Below are positions 52,115 to 60,836 of a stretch of DNA of 64,000 bases, in pieces; the first letter of the stretch is position 1, and each line of letters starts with the position of its first letter. The translations under genes were made by a program, and so were the position numbers. The DNA lies in assembly GCF_001307315.1 (NCBI RefSeq), contig NZ_LGUC01000001.1, forward strand, positions 248,001 to 312,000. Reading direction: 5' to 3'. Below the pieces are notes generated by a model, which was not told where the DNA came from, did no database searches, and was given only the letters and a program-made list of their open reading frames with translations. The stretch comes from Halolamina pelagica. GTDB taxonomy: Archaea > Halobacteriota > Halobacteria > Halobacteriales > Haloferacaceae.

Positions 52115-53296
52115 ATGACTCGTTCCGTGTGGCTGAAAGCCGACGATTCGGTCGGCGACTGGGAGGCGCGAAAGCGACGGATCACCGCCGGGCTCGAGGC
52201 TGGGGTCGACTGGGTGCTGGTCGACGAGGCCGACGTGGGCCGCGTTCGCGAACTGGGTAGCGTCAACGTCGCCGCGTTCAAGGACACTGGCGAGTACGAG
52301 GAGGAGATCGTCGACGCCAGCCGCGACACCGACCCGGACGTCTACGTCGTCGGAAAGGAGGGTGAGGGCGACGGGACGGTCGACCTCCCCTCGGACTTCT
52401 CGGGCTCGGCGGACCTGACGACGCTGCGGCGCTCGGACGACCGTGCTCAGGGGTCGTACGTCCGCGTGTTCGACGAGGACTACGAGGCGTTCGCCGAGGA
52501 GGCCGCCCGCGACGCCGAGTACACCATCGTCGTCGCCGAGAACTGGCAGGTGATCCCGCTGGAGAACCTGATCGCCCGCGTCGGCGAGGAGACGAACCTC
52601 GTCGCCGGCGTGAGCGACGCCGACGAGGCCGCGACCGCGTTCGAGACGCTCGAGATCGGCGTCGACGACGTGCTGCTCGACACCGACGACCCCGACGTGA
52701 TCCGCGAGACCGTCGAGGTTCGGGACCGCAGCGAGCGCGAGCGCCTGGACCTGCGCTACGCCGAGGTTCAGCAGGTCGAGGAGACCGGCGGCGCCGACCG
52801 CGTCTGCATCGACACGGGATCGCTGCTGGACGACGACGAGGGGATGCTCGTCGGCTCGCTCTCGCGGGGCCTCTTTTTCGTCCACGGGGAGACCGCCGAC
52901 TCGCCGTACGTCGCGTCCCGACCGTTCCGGGTGAACGCCGGTGCGGTCCACGCCTACGTCCGGACGCCCGAAGGCGAGACGAAGTACCTCGCGGAACTGC
53001 AGTCCGGCGACCACGTACAGATCGCCGACACGGCGGGTCACACCCGTGAGGCCATCGTCGGCCGCGTGAAGATCGAGAAGCGCCCGATGTTTCGGGTGCA
53101 GGCCGAAGTGGAGACCGAGGACGGTCCCGACGTGGTCGAGACGCTGCTGCAGAACGCCGAGACGGTGAAAGTGGCCACCAAGGAAGGCCGGAAGGCGGTG
53201 ACGGAGCTGGAAGCCGGCGACGAGGTGCTGCTGTACTACGAGGAAGGCGGCCGGCACTTCGGCGAGAAGATCGAGGAGAGCATCATCGAGAAGTAG
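52115..53296 (+). CDS. 3-dehydroquinate synthase II (archaeal type)
   Basis: This 393-residue protein matches the archaeal DHQS II family: MTRSVWLKADDSVGDWEARKRR, ENWQVIPLENLIA, DRVCIDTGSLLDDDEGMLVGSLSRGLFFVHGET, and RPFRVNAGAVHAYV. With NAD+ it converts 2-amino-3,7-dideoxy-D-threo-hept-6-ulosonate to 3-dehydroquinate, the archaeal route into aromatic amino acids. The product is the substrate of the AroD at 43699. It is followed by tRNA-Ser on the opposite strand. Confidence 0.9.
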   Translation: MTRSVWLKADDSVGDWEARKRRITAGLEAGVDWVLVDEADVGRVRELGSVNVAAFKDTGEYEEEIVDASRDTDPDVYVVGKEGEGDGTVDLPSDFSGSADLTTLRRSDDRAQGSYVRVFDEDYEAFAEEAARDAEYTIVVAENWQVIPLENLIARVGEETNLVAGVSDADEAATAFETLEIGVDDVLLDTDDPDVIRETVEVRDRSERERLDLRYAEVQQVEETGGADRVCIDTGSLLDDDEGMLVGSLSRGLFFVHGETADSPYVASRPFRVNAGAVHAYVRTPEGETKYLAELQSGDHVQIADTAGHTREAIVGRVKIEKRPMFRVQAEVETEDGPDVVETLLQNAETVKVATKEGRKAVTELEAGDEVLLYYEEGGRHFGEKIEESIIEK

Positions 53297-53366
53297 GTTC
53301 GGACGTTTCGGGTGTCGGTTCGCTCGTCGCTCCGCTCCTCACTCACGGTTTGGCGTCGACAGAAAC

Positions 53367-53447
53367 GCCAGGACTGGGATTTGAACCCAGAATCCCGGAA
53401 GGGAACACGCTTTCCAGGCGTGCGCCTTACCGTTCGGCCATCCTGGC
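53367..53447 (-). tRNA. tRNA-Ser (GGA anticodon)
   Basis: The minus strand folds as a class II tRNA. The acceptor stem is GCCAGGA/TCCTGGC, the D-loop GCCGAACGGTAAGGC, and the anticodon stem CACGC/GCGTG with loop CTGGAAA (anticodon GGA). A long variable arm TTCCCTTCCGGGATT is followed by the T-arm CTGGG-TTCAAAT-CCCAG. The long variable arm and GGA identify serine. CCA is not encoded. The length is 81 nt and no intron is present. Confidence 0.93.
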
Positions 53448-53474
53448 TCGCCCGAATCTACCGCCCTGTGCGGG

Positions 53475-53681
53475 TTAAGTCCTTCCTTTCGTTCGCAGTC
53501 GGTGCTCCGTGGCGTACGCCACGCCGGCCGTCAGCAGCCCGACGGCGACCGCGGCGGCGCCGACGACCGGGATCGACGCCGGGAACGGCCCGACCGCGAG
53601 CTGGTAGCCCTGCACCGCCACGAGGAACGCCAGCAGGCTCACCACGCCCCACAGCAGCGCCGACTTCGCGCGGGGAGTCAC
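53475..53681 (-). CDS. Small two-helix membrane protein
   Basis: This 68-residue protein (MTPRAKSALLWGVVSLLAFLVAVQ...) has two transmembrane helices and a basic tail (ATEHRLRTKGRT). It starts 1 bp after the RidA stop on the same strand, so it is cotranscribed with ridA. No function was recognised. Confidence 0.62.
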   Translation of the reverse strand: MTPRAKSALLWGVVSLLAFLVAVQGYQLAVGPFPASIPVVGAAAVAVGLLTAGVAYATEHRLRTKGRT

Positions 53682-53682
53682 C

Positions 53683-54063
53683 CTACTCGACGCTGACGAC
53701 GGCCTCGATCTCGACGCCGGCGCCTTTCGGCAGGCCGCCGGCCTCCACGGCGCTGCGGGCCGGCGGCTCGTCGTCGAAGTAGCTCGCGTACGTCTCGTTC
53801 ATCTCCTCGAAGTCGTCGATGTCGGCGAGGAACACCGTCGTCTTGAGCACGTCGTCCATCGACGCGCCGGCCTCCTCGACGATGGCGGAGAGGTTGTCCA
53901 GGGACTGCTCGGCCTGCGTCGCGATATCCTCGTCGTCCAGCAGTTCGCCCTCCGGCGTCAGCGGGATCTGCCCCGCCGTGAACATGAGGTCGCCGTTGGT
54001 CGTCGCCTGACTGTACGCGCCGACCGCCTCGGGGGCGTCGTCGGTGTGGATAGTTTCCTTCAT
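53683..54063 (-). CDS. ridA: RidA family reactive intermediate deaminase
   Basis: This 126-residue protein has the family motifs GAYSQATTNGDLMFTAGQIPLTP, and PPARSAVEAGGLPKGAGVEIEAVV with the catalytic Arg. RidA deaminates 2-aminoacrylate and other enamine by-products of PLP enzymes. A threonine ammonia-lyase, a classic source of such enamines, is encoded about 1 kb away. The minus-strand GAGTTAAGG (54089-54097) lies about 25-34 bp before the ATG. Confidence 0.88.
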   Translation of the reverse strand: MKETIHTDDAPEAVGAYSQATTNGDLMFTAGQIPLTPEGELLDDEDIATQAEQSLDNLSAIVEEAGASMDDVLKTTVFLADIDDFEEMNETYASYFDDEPPARSAVEAGGLPKGAGVEIEAVVSVE

Positions 54064-54145
54064 GGCCGGGAGTGGCGCCGGACATCCCTTAACTCTCACT
54101 ACACCGAGCCGACGCTTCAAGTACGATGGCGCGCCAACGACGGCT

Positions 54146-55048
54146 GTGACCCGAACGCTCGGCCGTGCCCTCCGCGCCGCCGCGAGCGCCGTCGCCGTCG
54201 TCGTGTTCGTCCGTCTCGTCGCCGGGCTCCGGCGTGCCCGAACGCGAGCCCGGGAGGTGCCGCTGTCGCCGGTTTCCGCCGGCTGGTACGTCGGCCCGGA
54301 GTTCGTGGCGCGCGAGGGACTGCCCACGGGCGAGGAGCCGGCCGGCGAAGTCGCCGACATCGCCCACTTCGTCGGCGAGACGTTCGATCCCGACCGGCTC
54401 GACCCCACCGTCCGACGGTTCTACGAACGGACCGTCGAGTACGAGATGCGCTACCGGGTGCGCTGGCACCGACCGTTCCGGCCCGGCGCAGCGCTGGCGA
54501 GCCTGGGGACGAGCCGGCTCGAACAGCTGAACCTCCCCGGGCCGGGCGACGAGTCGTGGCACCGCCTGACGAGCCGGTTTCTGTGTATCGACGAGCCGGG
54601 AGCGGTCACCACCGACGCTGCCGACGCCGCCAACGCCGCCGACGCCGCCCGCGAGGACGTGCGGGCGTGGATCCGCACCGATCCCGAAACCGACGAAGCG
54701 GTGTTCGTCGCGCTCTACGCCACCCACCACCGCGACGGCGACGGGTTCGTGAACATCTCCGTCCCGATCCCGGGCGGCGGCGTCGACACCGTGTTGCGGC
54801 CGGAGAACCTCGAACTCGGCGGCGAGCGAGGAGACGGAACGGGGATCCGGCTCACCACGGCGGCTGCCGGCGACCCGGGGCTCTACCTCCGGACGCCGGT
54901 GGGTGCGTTCGCGGTCCCAGGCGGTCAGCGGTTCGAAGTGTGGCCCGCCGAGGGAGAGAACGGCGACGGCCGACTCTGCGCCACCCACGAGATGTGGCTG
55001 CTGGGCCGGACGTTTCTCACCGTCGAGTACCAGATCGAGCGCGCCTAG
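54146..55048 (+). CDS. Conserved haloarchaeal protein with N-terminal membrane anchor
   Basis: This protein of about 300 residues has an N-terminal hydrophobic helix (ALRAAASAVAVVVFVRLVAGL) followed by Arg-rich sequence, then a soluble alpha/beta domain (GPEFVAREGLPTGEEPAGEVAD, YEMRYRVRWHRPFRPGA, WPAEGENGDG). No family motif was recognised. The GTG is chosen because TTCAAGTA (54116-54123) lies 22-30 bp upstream. Its stop codon TAG overlaps the TAG of the convergent threonine ammonia-lyase in the shared tetranucleotide CTAG. Confidence 0.6.
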   Translation: MTRTLGRALRAAASAVAVVVFVRLVAGLRRARTRAREVPLSPVSAGWYVGPEFVAREGLPTGEEPAGEVADIAHFVGETFDPDRLDPTVRRFYERTVEYEMRYRVRWHRPFRPGAALASLGTSRLEQLNLPGPGDESWHRLTSRFLCIDEPGAVTTDAADAANAADAAREDVRAWIRTDPETDEAVFVALYATHHRDGDGFVNISVPIPGGGVDTVLRPENLELGGERGDGTGIRLTTAAAGDPGLYLRTPVGAFAVPGGQRFEVWPAEGENGDGRLCATHEMWLLGRTFLTVEYQIERA

Positions 55049-56256
55049 ACCAGCGTCTCGACCTCGTACCCGTGGGCCTCCAGCGCCGCGAGCAGTTCGT
55101 CGACGTGGTCGTGGCCGTGGGTCTCCAGATCCAGCACCACCTCGGCGGCGTTCATCGCCACGTCACGAGAGGTGCGGTCGTGCTGGATCCCGTAGATGTT
55201 GGCGTTGTGGTCGGCGATGATCTCGACTAGGCGTTCGAGCGAGCCGGGGTTGTCCTTGAGTTCGGTCCGGATCTTGATGTACCGGCCCATCTGGACCAGC
55301 CCCCGGACGACGACGGTCGTGAGGTCGTTGAGGTCGATGTTGCCCCCACAGAGCGCGGGGACGATCGTCTCGTCGTCAGCGTACTCGAACTTCTCGGCCA
55401 GCACCGCCGCCAGCGCGACTGCGCCGGCGCCCTCGACCAGCGTCTTCGATCGCTCGAGCAGGTACGTCAGCGCCAGCGCGATCTCGTTGTCCGAGACCGT
55501 GACCACCTCGTCGACGCGCTGTTGGATGACCTCCCACGGCCCCTCACCGACCGAGCGGGTGGCGATCCCGTCGGCGATCGTGTCGACGGCGTCGATCTCC
55601 TGCCGGACGCCCTTCTTCAGCGATTCGGCGACGCTCGAGGCACCTTCCGCCTGCACGCCGATCACGCGCACGTCGTCGAGAGACTCTTTCACCGCCGTGG
55701 CGATCCCCGAGATCAGTCCGCCGCCGCCGATGGGGACGACCACCGTGTCGACTTCGGGACACTGTTCGACGATCTCGAGGCCGATCGTCCCCTGGCCGGC
55801 CATCACGTGCTCGTCGTCGAACGCGTGGACGTACGTCCGCCCCTCCGCCCCCTCGATCTCGTGGGCACGGTCCTGTGCGTCGTTGTAGTCGGCGCCGGCG
55901 AGGATCACCTCGCCCCCGTACCCCTCGGTCGCCTCGACTTTGGCGATCGGCGCGTGCTCGGGCATGACGATCTTGGCGTCGACGCCCGCCCGGGTGGCCG
56001 CGAGCGCGACGCCCTGGGCGTGATTGCCGGCGCTGGCGGTGATCACGCCGGCCGCCTTCTGATCCTCGGAGAGCGTCGCGATACGGTTGGTCGCGCCACG
56101 GATCTTGAAGGAGCCGGTGCGCTGGAAGTTCTCCAGCTTCGGCCGAACGTCGGCACCAGTCATCCGGGAGAAACTGTGAGAGTACTCGAGGGGCGTGACC
56201 CGAGCGACCTCTGTCACCCGGTCGCGGGCCGCCTCCACGTCGGCGAGAGAGAGCAT
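55045..56256 (-). CDS. ilvA: Threonine ammonia-lyase with ACT domain
   Basis: This protein of about 403 residues has PLP lysine motif GSFKIRGATNRIA, phosphate loop VPIGGGGLISGIATAV and SAGNHAQGVALAA. A C-terminal ACT domain of about 75 residues (TELKDNPGSLERLVEIIADHNANIYGI) suggests allosteric control, as in biosynthetic enzymes. It deaminates threonine to 2-oxobutanoate for isoleucine. RidA nearby would clear the enamine product. A GTG two codons upstream is a possible start. Confidence 0.9.
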   Translation of the reverse strand: MLSLADVEAARDRVTEVARVTPLEYSHSFSRMTGADVRPKLENFQRTGSFKIRGATNRIATLSEDQKAAGVITASAGNHAQGVALAATRAGVDAKIVMPEHAPIAKVEATEGYGGEVILAGADYNDAQDRAHEIEGAEGRTYVHAFDDEHVMAGQGTIGLEIVEQCPEVDTVVVPIGGGGLISGIATAVKESLDDVRVIGVQAEGASSVAESLKKGVRQEIDAVDTIADGIATRSVGEGPWEVIQQRVDEVVTVSDNEIALALTYLLERSKTLVEGAGAVALAAVLAEKFEYADDETIVPALCGGNIDLNDLTTVVVRGLVQMGRYIKIRTELKDNPGSLERLVEIIADHNANIYGIQHDRTSRDVAMNAAEVVLDLETHGHDHVDELLAALEAHGYEVETLV

Positions 56257-56489
56257 ACCCACGATGGTCTCACGGCTATCGCTAAGGAGTTTCGGTGGCC
56301 AAAGGGGAAAGGGGGAAACGCACGCGTCACACTGCGTGCACTCACCCGTTGGGCGTCCCCGGGGATAAGGCTACCCCGACCGAAGTGAAAGTGAAAACGG
56401 GGGACAGGACTGTCGGGGGCGAAGAATTCGGAACGTGAAAATCGAGTGTCACCACGCCGCGGCGGTGTCGGCCGGCATCGTCGCGGCCG

Positions 56490-56927
56490 TCACTGCGGCC
56501 GGACTCGCACGTCGTGGTCGCGGAGGTACGCCCGAACACGGTCGGCGAACCCGGCAGCCCCGTCGGCGGCGGGCCACGTCACCGCGTCGTCGACGCCGAG
56601 TCGTCCGGGATCGCCGACGTACACCGCCGCCGTCGCCGCCAGTCCGGACGCCTCCGAGCGCTCGCCCGCGCGAGATCCGCCGGCGTCGATCGGCACGGGT
56701 ACCCGGACGTAGAGCCCGTCGGTCACCCCCTCGTAGGCGTCGAGCGCGTCGATGTCGTCCGTCCGGAGGAGCCGCCCGCCGGTCTCGCCGCCGGGCGCGA
56801 GCGTGGGGTACTCACCCTGGACGGGGTGGAGCCCCGACAGCACCGCCGAGCCGAGGAACGCGAAGGAGTCGACGACGGCACCGACTCGTTCTGGTTCGGT
56901 CAGGGTGCCGTAGACGAACACGTCCAT
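56490..56927 (-). CDS. Gamma-glutamylcyclotransferase-like protein
   Basis: This 145-residue protein has the GGCT/AIG2 opening MDVFVYGTLTEPERV, followed by VQGEYPTLAPGGETGGRLLRTDDIDALDAYEG with the catalytic Glu and Asp region. Enzymes of this fold cyclise gamma-glutamyl amines or amino acids. It may act on gamma-glutamylcysteine or polyamine conjugates in haloarchaea. It is divergent from trm1 across a 120-bp region. Confidence 0.85.
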   Translation of the reverse strand: MDVFVYGTLTEPERVGAVVDSFAFLGSAVLSGLHPVQGEYPTLAPGGETGGRLLRTDDIDALDAYEGVTDGLYVRVPVPIDAGGSRAGERSEASGLAATAAVYVGDPGRLGVDDAVTWPAADGAAGFADRVRAYLRDHDVRVRPQ

Positions 56928-57048
56928 GTGACCGACTGGCACTCGACGGGGAAAGCGGCGTCGGCCGTTCGCGCCCGCGTGGCGAGCGGACACCGCGACG
57001 GAACGCCCGAACGCAACCGCTTTCCGCGCCGCCCGATCAGAGGCGGCC

Positions 57049-58245
57049 ATGCGCGTCAGCGAGGGCGACGTGGAAGTCGAGGCGCCCGATCCACGGGACG
57101 GCAGCAGCGAGGGCGCCGGCGACGCCGTGTTCTTCAACCCCGAGATGGAGCTGAACCGCGACCTCACCGTGGCGGTGCTCCGGGCGTACGCCGAGCGGAC
57201 ATCCGCCGGCGCGGCAAACGTCAGCCGTGACGGGACAACTGCCGGCGCGGCAAACGTCAGCCGCGGCGACGAGGAGCGTACCCTCTCCTACCTGGACGCC
57301 ATGACCGCGACCGGCGTCCGCGCGGCCCGCGCCGCCGAGGCGGGCTACGACGTGACCGCCGCCGACGTGGACGCCGACGCGATCGATCTGGCCCGCGAGA
57401 ACCTCGCGCTGAACGATCTTCCGGGCGAGGCCGTCGAGTCCGACGCCAACGTCCTCATGCACTCCGAGCGCTTCGACGTGGTCGACCTCGACCCGTTCGG
57501 GACGCCGATGCCCTTTGCCGACGCCGCCGTCGCCGGCACGCGGAAGCTGCTCTGTGTCACCGCGACCGACACCGCGCCGCTCTGTGGCGCCCACTTCGAC
57601 TCCGGCGTCCGGAAGTACGACACGGTGCCACGGAACACCGATTTCCACCGCGAGATGGGCCTGCGCGTGCTCATCGGCGCGCTCTCCCGCGTCGCCGCCC
57701 GCCGGGACGTGGCGGTCGAACCGATCTGTTCGCACGCAACCCGCCACTACGCCCGGACGTACCTCGACCTGACGCACAAAGCGACGGCCGCCGACAAGGC
57801 CCTGGAGTGGCTGGGGTTCGTCCACCACTGCGAGGACTGCCTCTACCGCGAACACGAGTTCGGCCGGATCGCCCACCCGCCCGAGGACTGCCCGAACTGC
57901 GGCTCCGCGCGCTGTTCGACTGCGGGGCCGATCTGGCTCGGCCCGATCGCCGACCGCGAGTTCGTCGGCAGCGTCGCCGACGAGGTGACGCCGAACATGG
58001 GCGAGTGGAAGCGCGTGAGCCGCCTGCTCGACACGCTCGCGGTCGAACTCGACACGCCGACGCACTACGATCAGCACCGCCTCTGCAAGCAGTGGGGCGC
58101 GCCGGCGAACAAGCTGGAGACGTTCCTCGACGACCTCCGCGACGCCGGCTACGACGCCAGCCCGGCCCACTACGGCGGCACCTGCTTCAAGACGGACGCC
58201 GACGTGGCGGAGATCCGCGCCGCCGCGGAGCCGTCGGGCGACTAG
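57049..58245 (+). CDS. trm1: tRNA (guanine(26)-N2)-dimethyltransferase Trm1
   Basis: This 398-residue protein has a Rossmann methyltransferase core ([44 protein letters not shown]), the [15 protein letters not shown]-type region, and the Trm1 zinc cluster ([29 protein letters not shown]). It makes m2,2G26 in tRNA. Residues around 50-76 contain a short in-frame duplication (AGAANVSR twice, 12-codon spacing) not expected in the family. A CTTTCC box (57022-57027) precedes the ATG. Confidence 0.9.
   Translation: MRVSEGDVEVEAPDPRDGSSEGAGDAVFFNPEMELNRDLTVAVLRAYAERTSAGAANVSRDGTTAGAANVSRGDEERTLSYLDAMTATGVRAARAAEAGYDVTAADVDADAIDLARENLALNDLPGEAVESDANVLMHSERFDVVDLDPFGTPMPFADAAVAGTRKLLCVTATDTAPLCGAHFDSGVRKYDTVPRNTDFHREMGLRVLIGALSRVAARRDVAVEPICSHATRHYARTYLDLTHKATAADKALEWLGFVHHCEDCLYREHEFGRIAHPPEDCPNCGSARCSTAGPIWLGPIADREFVGSVADEVTPNMGEWKRVSRLLDTLAVELDTPTHYDQHRLCKQWGAPANKLETFLDDLRDAGYDASPAHYGGTCFKTDADVAEIRAAAEPSGD
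57205..57263 (+). repeat. 36-bp in-frame direct repeat inside trm1
   Basis: A 23-bp perfect sequence beginning GCCGGCGCGGCAAACGTCAG occurs at 57205-57227 and 57241-57263. The 36-bp period duplicates the peptide AGAANVSR in frame. It sits in a surface loop between the N-terminal strand and motif I. It could be a recent slippage duplication or a lineage-specific linker. Confidence 0.85.
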
Positions 58246-59425
58246 CGCGCAGGCTGCGTCTCCTCGTTCCGGGGGTTCACCGTCTCGTGGACCCCCAGCA
58301 CCACCGCGGGCACCACGATCATGAAGACGTGCTCCTCTAGTGGGATCCCCAGCAGTTCGACGCCGGTCCGCATCGGAATCGCGAACACGCCGACTTCGAG
58401 CGTGTACCAGTCCCAGACGTACGCGATGGGGTAGAGCGCCGGGACCGTTCGGGCGGCTCGCCGAAGCGCCCCGTCACCCGCCCGGAGCAGCAGCGCGAGC
58501 GCCGCGGCGCCGAACACGACCTCGGTCGCGAGATACGTGTACGGGCCCAACACGGTGATGTCCGGCAGCGGGACGCCCGCCAGTGGTTCGAAGAACACCG
58601 CGACCAGGAGGACCGCGAGGAAGAGGTACGCCCCCGGACCAGCAGCATCGTCGCCGTCGTCGGCTCCCGGCGGACGGCGACGGCGGCGACGGCGCCGAAC
58701 GCCAGACTCGCCACGGGCGCGCTCGACGGCATGACGCCGGTGATCGTGAGCGGCACCACCGCGAACAGGCCGGCCGCGAGCAGGCCGATCGCGAGCGAGC
58801 GTGAGTCGGTCGGCCCCAGCACCACTGCGACCGTGCGCTTCCCGATCGAACGGTCGTAGTCGTAGTCCTGTGCGTCGTCGATGATCTTCACCCCCGCGAG
58901 GACGGTGACGAGCACCGCCGCCAGCGCGAGCGGTCGCGTCGCGAGGCTGCCGGTCTGTGCCGCGTAGCCCGTCAGCAGACAGAGACCGATCCCCACCGGG
59001 TAGCCGAGCGTCGTCGTCACGGGGTTGGTGTCGAACTGCGGCGCGTGGAGGTAGCCGATCGCCCACATCGGCGCCGCGAGCGCGACGACCGGGGGACCGG
59101 TGAGCCACCCGAGCACAGCGAGACAGGCAAGGAATCCGGCGGTCGCCACTGCGAGCCCGAGCCGACAGCCCAACACCGTCAGCGGGTGATCGTCGTCCTC
59201 GCCGCGGCGGTGGAAGTCGACGTAGCCGTCCTTCAGGTGGGCGGTGTAGACGGCGAAGAAGGCGGCCCCGGCGGCGACCAGCGCGACTCGCGAGTCGAAC
59301 GCCCCGGCGAGGGCGGCGCCGAACAGCGCCGTCGCGACCGGCGGGAGCATGAACACCGGATGCACCTGCGAGCCGTACGCGCTGGCGAGGGCCGTGGGGC
59401 CGCTCCCGTGGCGGGCGATGGCCAT
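58242..59425 (-). CDS. UbiA prenyltransferase fused to lycopene-cyclase-type domain; frame break
   Basis: The UbiA part (eight or more helices, acidic motifs [12 protein letters not shown] and [16 protein letters not shown]) and a C-terminal lycopene cyclase half-domain of about 110 residues ([19 protein letters not shown]; the PLEE-type motif [11 protein letters not shown]) lie in two frames. One base added in the C5 run at 58631-58635 makes one 394-residue protein. The UbiA domain is like lycopene elongases of bacterioruberin synthesis. The fused domain could cyclise or hydrate carotenoid ends. No crt partner genes are adjacent. If the break is real, the second part has no start codon of its own. 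Confidence 0.75.
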
Positions 59426-59525
59426 GTAGTGTGTTAGTCAGGAACACCAATAAGTGATCCGACGGGTCGGTCGGCGGCCCCGTCGCGCCACGGGGTTCTT
59501 GTAACGCGCTCGCCTATATTCCGTC

Positions 59526-60836
59526 GTGCAAACACGTCTTCGTAGCGCCCTCGAGACGGCCAAACGCGTCGGCGTCGTCGCGAAGGAGCAGGAGCTGACG
59601 TTCCTCGCGGCGGCGGTGGCGTACTACGCGTTCGTCTCGTTGATCCCCGCGGCAGTGCTGGCGCTGATCGTCGCCACCGTCGTCGGCGGCGAACAGCTGG
59701 CGACCGTCCTGCTCGAGTCGACCGGCCAGTTCCTCACCCCGAGCGGGCAGGAGGTGCTCACCACCGCGCTCACCGCTAGCGACGGCCGGGGGAGTGCGAC
59801 CGTCCTGGGGGTGGGGTTCCTGCTCTGGGGGACGCTCAAGGTGTTCCGTGCGCTCGACACCGCCTTCGCCGCGGTGTACGGCACCGAACACGAGAGCACG
59901 GCGCTCGACGAGGTGGTCGACTCGATCGTCGTCGTCCTGGGGATCGGGGCCTCGATGACGCTGATGTTCGCGCTGGCCGGCGCGTTCGCGGCGTTCAACC
60001 TCGGCGTCGGCGTCGAAGCGCTGGGCGTGCTCTCGCTGCCGATCCTGCTGACCGCCGCCTTCCTGCCGCTCTTCTATCGCTTTCCCGACACCACCGTCAC
60101 CGTCAGGGAGGTGCTCCCGGGTGCCGTCGTCGCCGCGGTGGTCTGGACCGCGATGCAAGCGGGGTTCCAGCTGTACGCCAGCGTCGCCAGTACCTCCGCC
60201 TACGGCATCGTCGGCGGGGTGATCCTGCTGGTGACGTGGCTCTATCTCGCCGGTGCCGCCGTGATTCTGGGCGCCGTTGTCAACGTCGTCCTCACCGAGA
60301 ACAGGGTTCCGGGCACTGCCACCCAGGGTACGAGCGTCGGCGCCGCAACGACTACCACTGCGGCTGGGGCCTCGGACACCGCGGTGCCTTCGAAAACGCC
60401 AGCGACCGATGACCGGCAGTTCCAAGGGCACCGGGAGCCAGCCTCAGAGTACATGGCAGAGCGCGAACCCCGCGGCGCGCCCGACGTCGCCGACCTCGCG
60501 GAGGAAGTCGAAGAGCTCCGGTCCGAGCTCGACGGCTTCGAGGAGGACGTGGAGCAGCGGACCGTCGACCGGCCTCAGCTGGAAGCCGACCTCAAGTCGT
60601 ACGTCCGCACCCGGATGCGCCAGGGGAAAGCCACCGGCTGGGGGCCGTACCTCGTACTGCTGTATGGGACCGTGATGAGTCTCGGCGCGTTCTACTGGCT
60701 CTCGGGCTGGCCGGCCGTCGCCGCGATGCTCATCACGTTCACCTCGACGCTGGGGCTCTACGTGCTGTTCGTCCTGTTCGGCGGCGTCATCGGCGCCGTG
60801 AGAACCGCCGGCGGCATCGCGGAGCGACTCCGGTAG
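59526..60836 (+). CDS. YihY/BrkB family membrane protein
   Basis: This 436-residue protein has an N-terminal YihY domain with about six helices (LTFLAAAVAYYAFVSLIPAAVL; AYGIVGGVILLVTWLYLAGAAVILGAVV). A long soluble acidic, coiled-coil-prone region (about 270-375) follows, then two more helices. The old name ribonuclease BN does not apply. Function is unknown. It starts at GTG. Its stop abuts the ATG of the PAP2 gene, implying an operon. Confidence 0.83.
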   Translation: MQTRLRSALETAKRVGVVAKEQELTFLAAAVAYYAFVSLIPAAVLALIVATVVGGEQLATVLLESTGQFLTPSGQEVLTTALTASDGRGSATVLGVGFLLWGTLKVFRALDTAFAAVYGTEHESTALDEVVDSIVVVLGIGASMTLMFALAGAFAAFNLGVGVEALGVLSLPILLTAAFLPLFYRFPDTTVTVREVLPGAVVAAVVWTAMQAGFQLYASVASTSAYGIVGGVILLVTWLYLAGAAVILGAVVNVVLTENRVPGTATQGTSVGAATTTTAAGASDTAVPSKTPATDDRQFQGHREPASEYMAEREPRGAPDVADLAEEVEELRSELDGFEEDVEQRTVDRPQLEADLKSYVRTRMRQGKATGWGPYLVLLYGTVMSLGAFYWLSGWPAVAAMLITFTSTLGLYVLFVLFGGVIGAVRTAGGIAERLR

